A DNA stretch of 64,000 nucleotides from Mycobacteroides chelonae CCUG 47445 (GCF_001632805.1 NZ_CP007220.1:310001-374000); one strand, 5' to 3'; positions 21,168 to 30,806 are shown, counted from the stretch's first letter. The notes: generated by a model from the letters alone, not told the origin. Translations and numbers: made by a program.

Positions 21168-22316
21168 GTGCGGCGCATCAGAGGCAGCACGATCCTGCTG
21201 ACGGCGCTCCTGACGTTCACCAGTCTCCAATTGCCCTGCTTCCCAGCCGCATTCGCGGACCCGCCGCAACCCGCGTCGCTGCCTCCGCTGGACCCCGGTG
21301 AGGTGGTGCGTGTTGGACCGGTCGCGGGAACGGGCACCGCGACCTCCGACTACAACCTGGGTGCCACCGATCTGTGCGAGTTCATGGTCTTCACCGGCGG
21401 CATGCTGCAGATCTGTGGTGACAGCTTCGCAGGGCAGGGCGTGGGATACGGCGGCTGGTACTCGCCGGTGGCGCTACGCGTCGACACGGAAACAGTGCCG
21501 AACGCATCCGGAGTGCGTCACTCCGGCGTGCTGGGCACCGACCGCCCACTCTTGGAAGACCCGACTCCGCCGGGATTCTCGCAACTTCCCTCGGGCGTCA
21601 TCGACATCAACGGGACTAACTGGCTGTTCATCGCCGTCACCAAGAACTTGGTTCCGCAGTCGACACGGCTGGTGAAGCCGGATCCGTTCCGTGCCGGATG
21701 GCCGACCGTGCCGGGATCGGTACGACCCGGTGATTACGCGAATGGCCAGCAGACCCAGATCAGTGGCTATTACGACCCGCTATGGACCCCTGAGTCGCCG
21801 AAGGGGTGGGTCTACATCGTCAGCGATGGATTCGATCGCTCGCGGCCCGCGGTTCTGTACCGGGCCAAGCCGGACACGTTCACCGACCGTGCGACGTGGC
21901 AGGGGTGGGGTGCCGATGCTCGCGGCAGGTGGGCCTGGGGTACCGCCGTGACGCCGTTGTGGGGTGACCACCTGGGCGAGCTGAGCATGAAAATGGTCGA
22001 CGGACAAGCGGTGCTGTCCTACTTCAATCAGACCACGGGCAACGTCGAGGTGCGGGTTGCCGACAACCCCACGCGGCTCGGCGCGGTACCGGCGACCACG
22101 GTGGTGAACGCCGGGGCCTGGCCCGAGGTCGCCGATGAGCTACCCGAGTCGTGGGACAACACCTTGGCTCAGCCGTACGGCGGGTACATCGGGCCGGACT
22201 CCACGCTTGATCGGCTCAGCATTTACGTCAGCCAGTGGAACACCGATTCGCGCGACCATGCTCCCTATCGGGTGATCGAATTCGCGGTGAACCCGTTGCG
22301 GGCCGGTGTGGGCTAA
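21168..22316 (+). CDS. Secreted DUF4185-containing protein
   Basis: 382 residues from GTG 21168 with GGGAG upstream; the Sec signal peptide ends near AAFADPPQP. The body holds a DUF4185-type beta-propeller/glycosyl-hydrolase-like fold (YNLGATDLCEFMVFTGGMLQICGDSF). It follows the asd region and resembles the M. tuberculosis neighbour Rv3707c in context. Enzymatic activity cannot be assigned. Confidence 0.8.
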   Translation: MRRIRGSTILLTALLTFTSLQLPCFPAAFADPPQPASLPPLDPGEVVRVGPVAGTGTATSDYNLGATDLCEFMVFTGGMLQICGDSFAGQGVGYGGWYSPVALRVDTETVPNASGVRHSGVLGTDRPLLEDPTPPGFSQLPSGVIDINGTNWLFIAVTKNLVPQSTRLVKPDPFRAGWPTVPGSVRPGDYANGQQTQISGYYDPLWTPESPKGWVYIVSDGFDRSRPAVLYRAKPDTFTDRATWQGWGADARGRWAWGTAVTPLWGDHLGELSMKMVDGQAVLSYFNQTTGNVEVRVADNPTRLGAVPATTVVNAGAWPEVADELPESWDNTLAQPYGGYIGPDSTLDRLSIYVSQWNTDSRDHAPYRVIEFAVNPLRAGVG

Positions 22317-22379
22317 CTAACATCTGCTCGTTACCAGAGTTATCGACGCGTCTATGACGGCTGGTTAGGATGGTCGTCA

Positions 22380-22865
22380 ATGATTGCTAGCGGAACCTTG
22401 ATCGACATCGCCGCCGAGGAGTGGATAACCGACGGGCAGGGTTCGCGTACCTTCGAATCTGTGGACGCTGAGGAGCTGGCAACCCGCGCAAGCGAGGCCC
22501 TGGCGTCTGGAGACGACAGCGAGGCGTTGCGTCTCGCCAATGATGCGCTGGAGCTGGAGCACAAGAATTCCCGGGCCTGGCGCATTCTGGCGTACTGCCT
22601 CGGCAGCATGGGGCGGCATTTCGACGCGATTGATTGCGCGCTCTCTGCCGTGCGATACGGCGGCCATGACGCCATCAACCACTACACCCACGCGTGGGCG
22701 CTCAAGGGCGCCAGCAAACCGAATGAAGCCCTCTCGGCGGTCGACGAGGCCCTCGATATCGAGTCTGGATTCGCCGATGCGCTCGCGCTGCGCGCGGTGA
22801 TCCGAAACGAGCTGGGCGATCGGGCCGGGGCCATCGAGGACATGCGCAGGGCACGGGCGCTCTAG
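22380..22865 (+). CDS. TPR protein
   Basis: 161 residues. Tandem tetratricopeptide-like helices: SEALASGDDSEALRLANDALELEHKNSRAWRILAY, then VRYGGHDAINHYTHAWALKGASKPNEALSAVDEALDIESGFADAL. These scaffold protein-protein contacts; the partner is unknown. A shorter start (GTG 22461) is possible. The stop overlaps that of the convergent hydrolase. Confidence 0.75.
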   Translation: MIASGTLIDIAAEEWITDGQGSRTFESVDAEELATRASEALASGDDSEALRLANDALELEHKNSRAWRILAYCLGSMGRHFDAIDCALSAVRYGGHDAINHYTHAWALKGASKPNEALSAVDEALDIESGFADALALRAVIRNELGDRAGAIEDMRRARAL

Positions 22866-23695
22866 CCCTCCAGCGGGTGCCGCTTGAGGAACTCGTCGAT
22901 CAGTGCGTTGACCTCGTCGGGGCGTTCCAACGCGGCCAGATGTCCGGTGTTCTCCATGATCACGAACTCGGCCCCGGGGATCGCCTCGGCCATCAGCTCG
23001 GTCTCGGCGACGGGAAAGGTGGGATCCTCACGCCCGGCGACAACCAGGATCGGTGTGCGGATGCGCCCGAACAGCTCGCGTTGGTCGGGCCGTGCCGGAA
23101 CCACGCTGTTGACCGCCCAATAGACCGAATCGACGTTGAGATCGCGCAGTTCGGCGCGGATCGCCTGTTCTACCTGGGGGCGCTCGCGCATGATGGTGGG
23201 GCCGACAAAGGCCTTCACCGCACGGGTGGTGAGTGGTTCGCGGAATTTTCCCAGCAGTCGGACTATCTCGGTGAGCAGCCGAAATTCGACGGTCTGACGC
23301 ATGTTCGCGCGCGAGGCGGTGGCGTTCATCAAGACGGACGCTCCGGCACGGTCGGGATGCAGTGCCGCGAAGGTTCCCCCGATCATTCCGCCCCAGGAAT
23401 TGCCCACGAGGTGTGCGCGCTCGATGCCGAGGGTGTCGAGGACTTGTTCGATGCTGTGTGCGCAGTCATCGAATCGGAACATGCGGTGCAGGGCCTGGCT
23501 GTCACCATGGCCGGGCGGGTCGACGAGGATCACGGTGTATCGGTCGGCGAAGTATCGTGCCTGTTCGGCCCACATCGACCCGGTCATCAGCAGGCTGGGC
23601 CAGAAGAGGATGGCGGGCCCGTTACCGCCGACCCGCACATGCAGTCCGCCGAGGCAGCTCTGGACGTACCGGTCCTGCAATGCGGCGCCGCTCAT
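22862..23695 (-). CDS. Alpha/beta hydrolase
   Basis: 277 residues. Nucleophile elbow GNSWGG, acid in REDPTFP and His in TGHLAALERP, giving a complete Ser-Asp-His triad, with DPPGHGDS near the oxyanion region. Substrate unknown; the family spans esterases and C-C hydrolases. Confidence 0.85.
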   Translation of the reverse strand: MSGAALQDRYVQSCLGGLHVRVGGNGPAILFWPSLLMTGSMWAEQARYFADRYTVILVDPPGHGDSQALHRMFRFDDCAHSIEQVLDTLGIERAHLVGNSWGGMIGGTFAALHPDRAGASVLMNATASRANMRQTVEFRLLTEIVRLLGKFREPLTTRAVKAFVGPTIMRERPQVEQAIRAELRDLNVDSVYWAVNSVVPARPDQRELFGRIRTPILVVAGREDPTFPVAETELMAEAIPGAEFVIMENTGHLAALERPDEVNALIDEFLKRHPLEG

Positions 23696-23751
23696 GCGCA
23701 GCAGGCTAGCGGTTGTGGGCGGTTAACAGGGAAGATCTGCAGAATGTGGAC

Positions 23752-24102
23752 ATGATTGCTGCCCGGTTCCTGCCGCCAGTGCTGCTCATCTGCTCGAACA
23801 TCTTCATGACCTTTGCCTGGTATGGGCATCTGAAATTCAAGGATCACCCGCTGTGGGTGGTGGTGCTCGTCAGCTGGTTTATCGCGTTCTTCGAGTACTG
23901 CCTGGCGGTTCCCGCGAATCGTCTTGGTAGTGAGGTGTATTCAGGCGCCGAGCTCAAGGCGATGCAAGAGGTCATCACGCTGACGGTGTTTCTCGGTTTC
24001 GCGGTGTGGTACCTGGGGGAGAAGCTCACCCTGAATCACCTGGTGGGGTTCGTATTGATCGCCGCCGGGGCCTACTTCGTATTCAACGGCCCGTTCGGAT
24101 AG
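23752..24102 (+). CDS. Small DMT-like membrane protein
   Basis: 116 residues from ATG 23752; GTG 23746 is an alternative. About four hydrophobic segments (FLPPVLLICSNIFMTFAWY, LWVVVLVSWFIAFFEYCL, VITLTVFLGFAVWYLG, LVGFVLIAAGAYFVF). Resembles uncharacterised DMT-superfamily half-size proteins. The transported compound is unknown. Confidence 0.72.
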   Translation: MIAARFLPPVLLICSNIFMTFAWYGHLKFKDHPLWVVVLVSWFIAFFEYCLAVPANRLGSEVYSGAELKAMQEVITLTVFLGFAVWYLGEKLTLNHLVGFVLIAAGAYFVFNGPFG

Positions 24103-24114
24103 GGATACCATTTC

Positions 24115-24148
24115 TTGACTCATTCCAGAAAAGGCGCATACTGGTGAG
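24115..24148 (+). promoter_or_regulatory. furA promoter with FurA-box-like sequence, leaderless transcript
   Basis: TTGACT (24115-24120) and CATACT (24137-24142) are separated by 16 bases and embed ATTCCAGAAAAGG. This closely resembles the mycobacterial furA promoter (TTGACT-CATTCCAGAAAAGG). The predicted start falls on or next to the GTG at 24149, so the mRNA is probably leaderless and autorepressed by FurA. Confidence 0.8.
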
Positions 24149-24577
24149 GTGACCGCAGTACAGCCCCCCGTCCCAGCCGCTGCATTGCGCAGGGCGGGAC
24201 TGCGTGTCACGGCTCCGCGCGTCGCGGTTCTGAACGCGATTGCGGCGCATCCACATTCAACCGCAGATGTCATCGCGATGGTGGTGCGTGCCGATCTTGG
24301 GAAGGTGTCCACACAGGCCGTCTATGATGTGCTCAAGGCCTGTGTGAGCGCCGGGCTGGTGCGACGTATCGAACCAGCTGGTTCCGCGGCGCTCTTTGAG
24401 ACGCGTATCGGCGACAACCATCACCACCTGGTTTGTCGCCGTTGTGGTGCCGTCACCGATGTGGACTGCACCGTCGGGCACGCGCCGTGCCTGGAGCCGT
24501 CACATACCGCGGGGTTCGTGGTCGACGAGGCCGAAATCGTGTTCTGGGGCCTGTGCCCCGAATGTCAGCCCAATTAG
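24149..24577 (+). CDS. furA: Fur-family regulator (FurA-type)
   Basis: 142 residues from GTG 24149. Fur fold with winged helix (STADVIAMVVRADLGKVSTQAVYDVLKACVSAGLVRRI) and the C-terminal metal-binding NHHHLVCRRCG and CPEC. FurA represses the adjacent catalase gene and responds to peroxide/iron. It is followed within 21 bases by katA. Confidence 0.88.
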   Translation: MTAVQPPVPAAALRRAGLRVTAPRVAVLNAIAAHPHSTADVIAMVVRADLGKVSTQAVYDVLKACVSAGLVRRIEPAGSAALFETRIGDNHHHLVCRRCGAVTDVDCTVGHAPCLEPSHTAGFVVDEAEIVFWGLCPECQPN

Positions 24578-24598
24578 TCAGGTTTCGAGGAGGTTTTC

Positions 24599-26062
24599 AT
24601 GTCCATCCGTACAACCACGAACACCGGAATCGCAGTGGAGAGCGACGACGAGTCGTTGACCGCGGGCATCCAGGGCCCGGTTCTGTTGCATGACCACTAT
24701 CTGATCGAAAAGCTTGCGCAGTTCAACCGGGAACGTGTTCCCGAGCGCATCGTGCATGCCAAGGGCGCCGGCGCCTACGGAGAGCTTGTCGTCACCGCGG
24801 ACGTCTCGAAGTACACCAAGGCCAAGCTGTTTCAGCCAGGTGCGAAAACAGAGTCGCTGGTGCGCTTTTCGACGGTGGCAGGCGAACAGGGCAGTCCCGA
24901 TACCTGGCGTGACCCGCGTGGTTTCGCCATCAAGTTCTACACCGAGGACGGCAATTACGACCTGGTCGGCAACAACACCCCCGTCTTCTTCATTCGCGAC
25001 GCCATCAAATTCCCGGACTTCATCCGCTCGCAGAAGCGGTTGCCGGGATCAGGATTGCGGGACCACAACATGCAGTGGGACTTTTGGACGCTGCGTCCCG
25101 AGACGGCACACCAGGTCACCTGGTTGATGGGTGATCGCGGGATCCCGAAGAACTACCGCCACATGAATGGATACGGCTCGCACACCTATCAGTGGGTCAA
25201 TGCAGAGGGTGAGCGTTTCTGGGTGAAGTACCACTTCCGGACCGATCAGGGGCAGGACTTCCTGACTCAGCAGGAGGCGGATGCACTCGCCGGATCCGAC
25301 GGCGACGCGCATCGTCGCGATCTGTGGGATGCGATCGAGCAAGGCAATTTTCCGAGCTGGACTCTCCACGTGCAGATCATGCCGGTGGCCGAGGCGCAGG
25401 GGTATCGGTTCAATCCGTTCGACCTGACCAAGGTCTGGTCCAAGAAGGACTACCCCTTGATCGAGGTCGGCAAGTGGACGCTCAATCGCAACCCGGGGAA
25501 CTACTTCGTCGACATCGAGCAGGCTGCCTTCGAACCATCGAATATCGTTCCGGGAATTGGCTTCTCACCCGACAAGATGCTGCTGGGCCGGGTGTTTGCC
25601 TACGCCGACGCACATCGGTACCGGATTGGCACCAACTATGCGCAGTTGCCGCCCAACGAGGCGCGGGCCGCGACCGTGAACTCCTACTCCAAGGAGGGCG
25701 CGATGCGGTATCACTTCAATGATCCCGAGGTTCCGGTCTACGCCCCCAACTCCTTTGGGGGTCCGCATGCCGATCCACAGGCAGCGGGCGACGGCGGCGT
25801 GTGGGATTTCGACGGCACCGCCGTGCGTGCCGGGTATGTGCAACACGCCGAGGACGACGACTTCGTCCAGGCCGGAACCCTGGTGCGTGAGGTGCTGGAC
25901 GATGAACAGCGCGCGCGGCTGGCGAGCAATATCGTGGGCCATGTGCTGGGCGGCGTCAGTGAACCCGTGCTGTCCCGGGTATTCGAATACTGGAAGAACG
26001 TAGACCCCGAGCTGGGCAAGGCCGTCGAAGAGGGCGTTCGCGCCGGTCTCGACGCGCAGTAG
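24599..26062 (+). CDS. katA: Monofunctional heme catalase
   Basis: 487 residues with AGGAGG-like site before ATG 24599. Clade 3 catalase: distal His53 in [13 protein letters not shown], Asn near 125 in VGNNTPVFF and the heme tyrosine in [14 protein letters not shown]. Dismutates hydrogen peroxide in the cytosol. Here furA precedes a monofunctional catalase rather than the katG catalase-peroxidase of M. tuberculosis. Confidence 0.95.
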   Translation: MSIRTTTNTGIAVESDDESLTAGIQGPVLLHDHYLIEKLAQFNRERVPERIVHAKGAGAYGELVVTADVSKYTKAKLFQPGAKTESLVRFSTVAGEQGSPDTWRDPRGFAIKFYTEDGNYDLVGNNTPVFFIRDAIKFPDFIRSQKRLPGSGLRDHNMQWDFWTLRPETAHQVTWLMGDRGIPKNYRHMNGYGSHTYQWVNAEGERFWVKYHFRTDQGQDFLTQQEADALAGSDGDAHRRDLWDAIEQGNFPSWTLHVQIMPVAEAQGYRFNPFDLTKVWSKKDYPLIEVGKWTLNRNPGNYFVDIEQAAFEPSNIVPGIGFSPDKMLLGRVFAYADAHRYRIGTNYAQLPPNEARAATVNSYSKEGAMRYHFNDPEVPVYAPNSFGGPHADPQAAGDGGVWDFDGTAVRAGYVQHAEDDDFVQAGTLVREVLDDEQRARLASNIVGHVLGGVSEPVLSRVFEYWKNVDPELGKAVEEGVRAGLDAQ

Positions 26063-26076
26063 GGGAGTTCCTGGAT

Positions 26077-26107
26077 GGCGCCGGTTCTCTTCAAGGGGGC
26101 CGGCGCC
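26077..26107 (+). terminator. GC hairpin between katA and ohr
   Basis: GGCGCCGG (26077-26084) and CCGGCGCC (26100-26107) are perfect 8-bp arms with a 15-base loop, 15 bases after the katA stop. Probable terminator; it lies upstream of TATGCT (-10-like) for ohr. Confidence 0.55.
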
Positions 26108-26124
26108 TTCCGTATGCTCGTCAT

Positions 26125-26553
26125 ATGTCCAATGAGGCCGTCTACACCGCAGAAGCCACGTCGACCGGGGGAGGTCGTGACGGGCATGTGCGCTCGTCGG
26201 ATGGCCGGATAGATCTAGACACCCGAATTCCAAAAGCGATGGGCGGCAACGGCGAAGGCACCAATCCTGAGCAGTTGTTCGCGGCCGGGTACTCGGCGTG
26301 TTTCTTGAGTGCACTCAATCTGGTGGCGCGTATCGCGAAGGTGCAGCTCGACCCCGCGACTTCGATCACCGCGAAGGTGGGAATCTCCAAGACCTCGGAG
26401 GGCGGATTCGACCTGTCGGCCGAGCTGGACGGTTACCTGCCCGGGTTGTCCCAGGAGGTCGCAGATGACCTCTTGGAGCAGGCGCATGAGGTGTGCCCGT
26501 ACTCCAACGCCACCCGCGGCAACATCGAGGTGACGGTCAAGGCGCGAGTCTGA
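26125..26553 (+). CDS. ohr: Organic hydroperoxide resistance protein (Ohr)
   Basis: 142 residues, OsmC/Ohr fold with the peroxidatic Cys59 (YSACF) and resolving Cys124 (EVCPYS), plus Arg18 and Glu49 typical of Ohr. Reduces organic hydroperoxides using dihydrolipoamide. It continues the oxidative-stress block with katA. Its stop overlaps the next start as TGATG. Confidence 0.92.
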   Translation: MSNEAVYTAEATSTGGGRDGHVRSSDGRIDLDTRIPKAMGGNGEGTNPEQLFAAGYSACFLSALNLVARIAKVQLDPATSITAKVGISKTSEGGFDLSAELDGYLPGLSQEVADDLLEQAHEVCPYSNATRGNIEVTVKARV

Positions 26554-27167
26554 TGCGGGGGTACGTCGTCGCGGGGGTATCGGCGCTGGCCCTGGTGTTC
26601 GCGCCGACGGCCCAGGCGGTTGGCCCGGATGCCGTCGTGCTCAAGCCCACGGTGGTGAATTCGATCGTCGGCACCGAACTTCCCGTCACCCGTACTGTCG
26701 AGTCTCCGACGGCCGGCTATCAGGTGAGCGAACCGAGTTGTCTCAGTTTCGTCGATGTGGGGCTGGATGAGGTATTCAACGGTAACGGCGAATTGGCCGA
26801 GTATCGCGGGCAGACGTCACAGAAATCAGATTCGGACACAACGTATTCCGTGAAGCAGGCGGTGGGGGTCTTTCAGCGCCCGATTGCCGCGGTGGATCCG
26901 GTTGTCGCGCTGTTGTTCATGGACAACTGCTACGGCGTACCTCTGGACGTGACCGACGGCCAGGGGGCGCGGGAAACGTGGACCATCACCAAGGGCAAGT
27001 CGGGAGACACCACCGCCAGCTGGTCGATGGCCAGCGCCGCTGGGACTACCTGCTACGTGCAGATGCGCGCGAAGCGCGAGGTGTTATTGCAGGTGAAGGC
27101 GTGTGCGCCGAAGAATGGCGAGAAGATCGCCGCGGCCCTCGCCGATGCCATGGAGGGACGGGCATGA
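26553..27167 (+). CDS. Secreted PknH-type sensor-domain protein
   Basis: 204 residues with a signal peptide (MRGYVVAGVSALALVFAPTAQA). The body matches the extracellular PknH-like sensor fold (PF14032 type): four cysteines in EPSCLSF, MDNCYGV, TTCYVQ and VKACAP, expected as two disulfides. No kinase domain, so it is a stand-alone exported sensor-like protein. Coupled to ohr (TGATG) and to the following paralog (ATGA). Confidence 0.8.
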   Translation: MRGYVVAGVSALALVFAPTAQAVGPDAVVLKPTVVNSIVGTELPVTRTVESPTAGYQVSEPSCLSFVDVGLDEVFNGNGELAEYRGQTSQKSDSDTTYSVKQAVGVFQRPIAAVDPVVALLFMDNCYGVPLDVTDGQGARETWTITKGKSGDTTASWSMASAAGTTCYVQMRAKREVLLQVKACAPKNGEKIAAALADAMEGRA

Positions 27168-27811
27168 CCATCAAGATCACCTCGGTCGTGACTACTGCGA
27201 CGGTGGTCGCGCTCGCTTTGGCCCCCGTCGCGGGCGCCCGCCCGTCCGACCCGGGCGTCGTGAACTACGCGGTGCTCGCGCGGCGATCGGTGAGCAATGT
27301 TCTGGGGGCGCAGCTCGGTTCGCACAGCGAGTTCACTCAGCCGTTCCAGGGGTTCTCGGTGGACATCCCCGAATGCAACAACTGGTCGGACATTGGGCTT
27401 GACGAGGTGTACGCGGATCCGGATCTGGCCTCGTTCCGGGGTGCGGCGACGCAGGATTCGGCTACGGATGCAACGCATTTGGTCAAGCAGTCGATCGGGG
27501 TGTTCGCCAACAACGATGCCGCCGACCGCGCATTCCATCGGGTGGTGGACCGCACTCAAGGATGTTCCGGTCAGACGGCCACCTTGCTCCTGAACGACGG
27601 CCGACGCGAGGTGTGGACATTCACCGGACCAGCGCCCGGTGCCGCCGATGCCGCGTGGATGAAGGAGGAAGCCGGTGTTGACCGCCGCTGCTTCAACCAG
27701 ACCCGTAGACGCGAGAATGTGCTGCTGCAAGCCAAGGTCTGTCAGCCGGGGAATGGCAGCCTTGCGGTGAACGTGCTGGCCAACACGATGCAAAACGGCC
27801 TGGGCCAGTAG
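27164..27811 (+). CDS. Secreted PknH-type sensor-domain protein, tandem paralog
   Basis: 215 residues with signal peptide ending near AGARP. Four conserved cysteines (IPECNNW, TQGCSGQ, RRCFNQ, AKVCQP). A tandem relative of the previous gene and of the three at 31510-34509. No kinase domain. Function unknown; a ligand-binding exported domain is the inference. Confidence 0.8.
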   Translation: MTIKITSVVTTATVVALALAPVAGARPSDPGVVNYAVLARRSVSNVLGAQLGSHSEFTQPFQGFSVDIPECNNWSDIGLDEVYADPDLASFRGAATQDSATDATHLVKQSIGVFANNDAADRAFHRVVDRTQGCSGQTATLLLNDGRREVWTFTGPAPGAADAAWMKEEAGVDRRCFNQTRRRENVLLQAKVCQPGNGSLAVNVLANTMQNGLGQ

Positions 27812-27818
27812 GGGGAGC

Positions 27819-28190
27819 GTGGGGGGATTGCTTCTTTTACTGGGGCTAGTCGTCGTCCCGTTTTTGTTGTGGTCGATTCTTGATCCGAAGAGCCAGTGGC
27901 AGGCGCTGTCTTCCTGGAAATACCGGAACCCTGAAGCCAACGAGCCCAGCGAGACTGCTTACGCGATGACGCGGATCGGCGGTGTTGTGGGTCTGGTCGT
28001 GCTGGGGGTGGTCGGGTACAAGATGGTGCAGGCCGACCGGAAATATCGAGATCTGATGCCGCCGGCTAGCTCTGCGTCGATCACAAGCCCGCTGGATAGT
28101 CGAGTGTGTGGATCGTGTCGAAATCTGTTCGGAAAACAACACGATCCACACACTCGATCGGTCTTTACACCGTCGCCGCGGCCTCATTGA
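27819..28190 (+). CDS. Small membrane protein, DUF6199-like
   Basis: 123 residues from GTG 27819. Hydrophobic helix 3-17, then W-rich EPSETAYAMTRIGGVV and a second helix. The last codons run through a 19-bp inverted repeat (28100-28157), giving the odd tail SRVCGSCRNLFGKQH. The tail is probably low-constraint sequence read through a terminator. Function unknown. Confidence 0.6.
   Translation: MGGLLLLLGLVVVPFLLWSILDPKSQWQALSSWKYRNPEANEPSETAYAMTRIGGVVGLVVLGVVGYKMVQADRKYRDLMPPASSASITSPLDSRVCGSCRNLFGKQHDPHTRSVFTPSPRPH
28100..28157. terminator. Perfect 19-bp inverted repeat between convergent genes
   Basis: TCGAGTGTGTGGATCGTGT (28100-28118) and its exact complement (28139-28157) with a 20-base loop, between the DUF6199-like and nitronate monooxygenase genes. 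The left end CGAGTGTG recalls the repeats at 11419 and 56882. Probably a bidirectional terminator, partly inside a coding tail. Confidence 0.7.
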
Positions 28191-29298
28191 GTTCGTTGAG
28201 CGTGTTGGAGGCCTCCAGGTACTCCTGGACCCAACGCTCGATGACCGCGGCCGACTTCTCCACCTTGGTGAATTGGCCGACGACCTGTCCGATCGGGTTG
28301 AAGGCGACGTCGATGGTCTGATCCGGGAACTTGTGAGTGGCGGCCACCGCCATCCCGGAAACCATGTACTGCAAGGGCATCCCCAGCGGTTCGGGATTGC
28401 CCTCGGTCTGCCAGGCCTCGGTCCAATCGTTCTTGAGCATCCGGCACGGCTTGCCCGTGAAGGACCGACTCCGCACGGTATCGCGGCTGGTGGCCTTGAC
28501 GTAGGTGTCCTGTTGTACCGCGGTGTTCTCGGCTTCCTCGACCATGAGCCACTGCGAGCCGCTCCACGCGCCCTGTGCACCCATCGCCAGCGCCGCGGCG
28601 ATCTGGTAGCCGCTGCCGATACCTCCGGCGGCCAGCACGGGCACCGGTGCGATCTCCTTGACCACCTGCGGCCACAGCACGATCGAGCCGACCTCACCGC
28701 AATGGCCGCCGCCCTCGCCGCCCTGGGCGATGACGATGTCCACCCCGGCGTCGGCATGCTTGCGGGCCTGCTTGGGTGAACCACACAGCGCCGCGACCTT
28801 ACGGCCGGCGTCGTGGATGTGCTTGATCATGTCGGGCGGAGGGGTGCCGAGCGCGTTGGCGATGAGCGTCATCTTGGGATGGCGCAGCGCGATCTCCACC
28901 TGGGGGGTCGCGGTGGCTTCGGTCCAGCCCAGCAGTTGCAGGGCGTTGTCGTTGCCCTCTTCGACGGGTACTCCGTGGTCGGCCAGCAGCTTGCGGCCGA
29001 AATCGAGGTGTTCCTGCGGAACCATCGACTGGAGCATCTTGGTGAGCTCATCGGCCGACATGTTCGCGTCCATGCCCTCGTACTTATTGGGGATGACGAT
29101 GTCGACGCCATAGGGGTGGTCACCGATGTGCTCGTCGATCCAGTTCAGCTCGATTTCGAGCTGTTCGGGGGTGAATCCGACGGCGCCCAGCACGCCGAAG
29201 CCACCGGCCTTGCTCACCGCGACGACGACGTCCCGGCAGTGGGTGAAGGCGAAAATCGGGAACTCGATGCCGAGCTCGTCGCAGATCGGGGTGTGCAT
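28165..29298 (-). CDS. Nitronate monooxygenase-family flavoprotein
   Basis: 377 residues from ATG 29298-29296. TIM-barrel FMN enzyme with a GGFGVLGAVGF glycine-rich start, KVAALCGSPKQARKHADAGVDIVIAQGGEGGGHCGE and VPVLAAGGIGSG. Oxidises nitronates or acts as an enoyl reductase-like enzyme. A KstR-type box lies 85 bases upstream, hinting at a role linked to sterol or lipid catabolism. Confidence 0.87.
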   Translation of the reverse strand: MHTPICDELGIEFPIFAFTHCRDVVVAVSKAGGFGVLGAVGFTPEQLEIELNWIDEHIGDHPYGVDIVIPNKYEGMDANMSADELTKMLQSMVPQEHLDFGRKLLADHGVPVEEGNDNALQLLGWTEATATPQVEIALRHPKMTLIANALGTPPPDMIKHIHDAGRKVAALCGSPKQARKHADAGVDIVIAQGGEGGGHCGEVGSIVLWPQVVKEIAPVPVLAAGGIGSGYQIAAALAMGAQGAWSGSQWLMVEEAENTAVQQDTYVKATSRDTVRSRSFTGKPCRMLKNDWTEAWQTEGNPEPLGMPLQYMVSGMAVAATHKFPDQTIDVAFNPIGQVVGQFTKVEKSAAVIERWVQEYLEASNTLNELNEAAATV

Positions 29299-29382
29299 GA
29301 CTTCTCCTTGGGTGATGGGAAGAGGGGCAGGCGGATGGCGGGATGGGGTCCCGGCAGAGGACTAGTAGGAGGGTCTAAAAAC

Positions 29383-29396
29383 TGGAACGTGTTCTA
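29383..29396. promoter_or_regulatory. KstR-type box
   Basis: TGGAACGTGTTCTA fits the KstR consensus TnnAACnnGTTnnA exactly, upstream of the nitronate monooxygenase (minus strand). KstR represses cholesterol-catabolic genes until sterol CoA thioester appears. A second TTTAGAACAGG half-like sequence follows. Confidence 0.7.
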
Positions 29397-29480
29397 GTTT
29401 AGAACAGGTCCTGCACGCCCGTCCGGCGGCTTCCCTACACTCACGCTGACCTAATCGCACGAGCCGGGAGTAGCCAGCGC

Positions 29481-30806
29481 ATGTTTCCGCATATGGGAGT
29501 GCCGGACGCGGCCAATACCGCCTGGGTTCTGACGAGCGCCGCGCTGGTGCTCTTGATGACCCCGGCACTGGCCTTCTTCTACGGCGGCATGGTGCGCGCC
29601 AAGAGCGTCCTCAACATGATGATGATGTGCTTCTCGGCCGTTGCCGTGGTGTGGGTGCTCTGGGTGGCCTTTGGGTACTCGATGGCGTTCGGTACCGACA
29701 TCGGTGGCGGACTACTCGGCGATCCGTTCCAGTTCGCCGGATTGCAGCATCTGTTCGAGGGCGACTACAAGGCGCCCTCGGTGCCGCTGTGGGGCCCGAC
29801 CAACATTCCGGCGTTGGTGTTCGTCATGTTCCAGGCGGGGTTCGCCATGGTGACGGTGGCGCTCATCGCCGGTGCGGTCGCCGACCGGATGCGCTTCTTA
29901 CCGTGGATCGCATTCACGGCACTGTGGGCAACCTTGGTGTACTTCCCGGTGGCGCACTGGGTATTCGCGGTTGAGGGCACCACTGCCGACAAGAGCGGAT
30001 GGCTCGCGAACCTGGGCGTCCTCGACTTCGCCGGCGGTACCGCCGTGGAGATCAATTCGGGTGCTGCCGGTTTGGCGCTGGCCATCGTTCTTGGCAAGCG
30101 GCGGGGATGGCCGCGCGAAGCGATGCGCCCCCACAACCTGCCCGCCGTCATGCTCGGTGCCGGGCTGCTGTGGTTCGGCTGGTTCGGATTCAACGCCGGA
30201 TCGGCGTTGGCTGCCGATGGCACCGCCGCGATTGTCATCGCCAACACCCTGGGTGCGGGCGCCATGTCGATGGCAGCCTGGCTGCTGGTCGAGAAGGTCC
30301 GGCACGGCAAGCCGACCTCATTCGGTGCGGCCTCGGGCGTCGTCGCGGGTTTGGTGGCCATCACACCTTCGTGTGCCGCGGTCACGCCTATCGGCGCGCT
30401 GGTGATCGGCGCGGTGGCCGGTGCGGTGAGCTCTCTTGCTATCGAGCTGAAATACCGCCTGGGATATGATGATTCGCTCGACGTGGTGGGCGTACACCTG
30501 GTGGGCGGCGTGGTCGGTACGTTGATGATCGGTGTTGTCGGCAGTGCCGCGGCCCCTGCCGGTGTCAATGGGCTGCTGTACGGCGGCGGGTTGCATCAGT
30601 TCTGGTTGCAGCTGGTGGGGGTGGCGGCGGTGCTCGCCTACTCGGTTGCGGTCACCGGGGTCATCGGGCTGGGTCTGCGCCATTCCATGGGAATTCGGTC
30701 GCATCCACAGCACGAGTCCGATGGTCTCGACGATGCCGAGCATGCCGAGTCGGCCTACGAGCTGGCCACCACCCGCGGTGGTGGGCTCATCAACCCGGGG
30801 CTCTGA
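29481..30806 (+). CDS. amt: Ammonium transporter
   Basis: 441 residues, Amt/Mep/Rh family with about eleven membrane segments: TPALAFFYGGMVRAKSVLNMMMM, VFVMFQAGFAMVTVAL, LDFAGGTAVEINSGAAGL, VVGVHLVGGVVGTL. Conducts ammonia/ammonium. No glnK follows directly. The C-terminus overlaps the tail of the convergent methyltransferase-like gene. Confidence 0.95.
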   Translation: MFPHMGVPDAANTAWVLTSAALVLLMTPALAFFYGGMVRAKSVLNMMMMCFSAVAVVWVLWVAFGYSMAFGTDIGGGLLGDPFQFAGLQHLFEGDYKAPSVPLWGPTNIPALVFVMFQAGFAMVTVALIAGAVADRMRFLPWIAFTALWATLVYFPVAHWVFAVEGTTADKSGWLANLGVLDFAGGTAVEINSGAAGLALAIVLGKRRGWPREAMRPHNLPAVMLGAGLLWFGWFGFNAGSALAADGTAAIVIANTLGAGAMSMAAWLLVEKVRHGKPTSFGAASGVVAGLVAITPSCAAVTPIGALVIGAVAGAVSSLAIELKYRLGYDDSLDVVGVHLVGGVVGTLMIGVVGSAAAPAGVNGLLYGGGLHQFWLQLVGVAAVLAYSVAVTGVIGLGLRHSMGIRSHPQHESDGLDDAEHAESAYELATTRGGGLINPGL

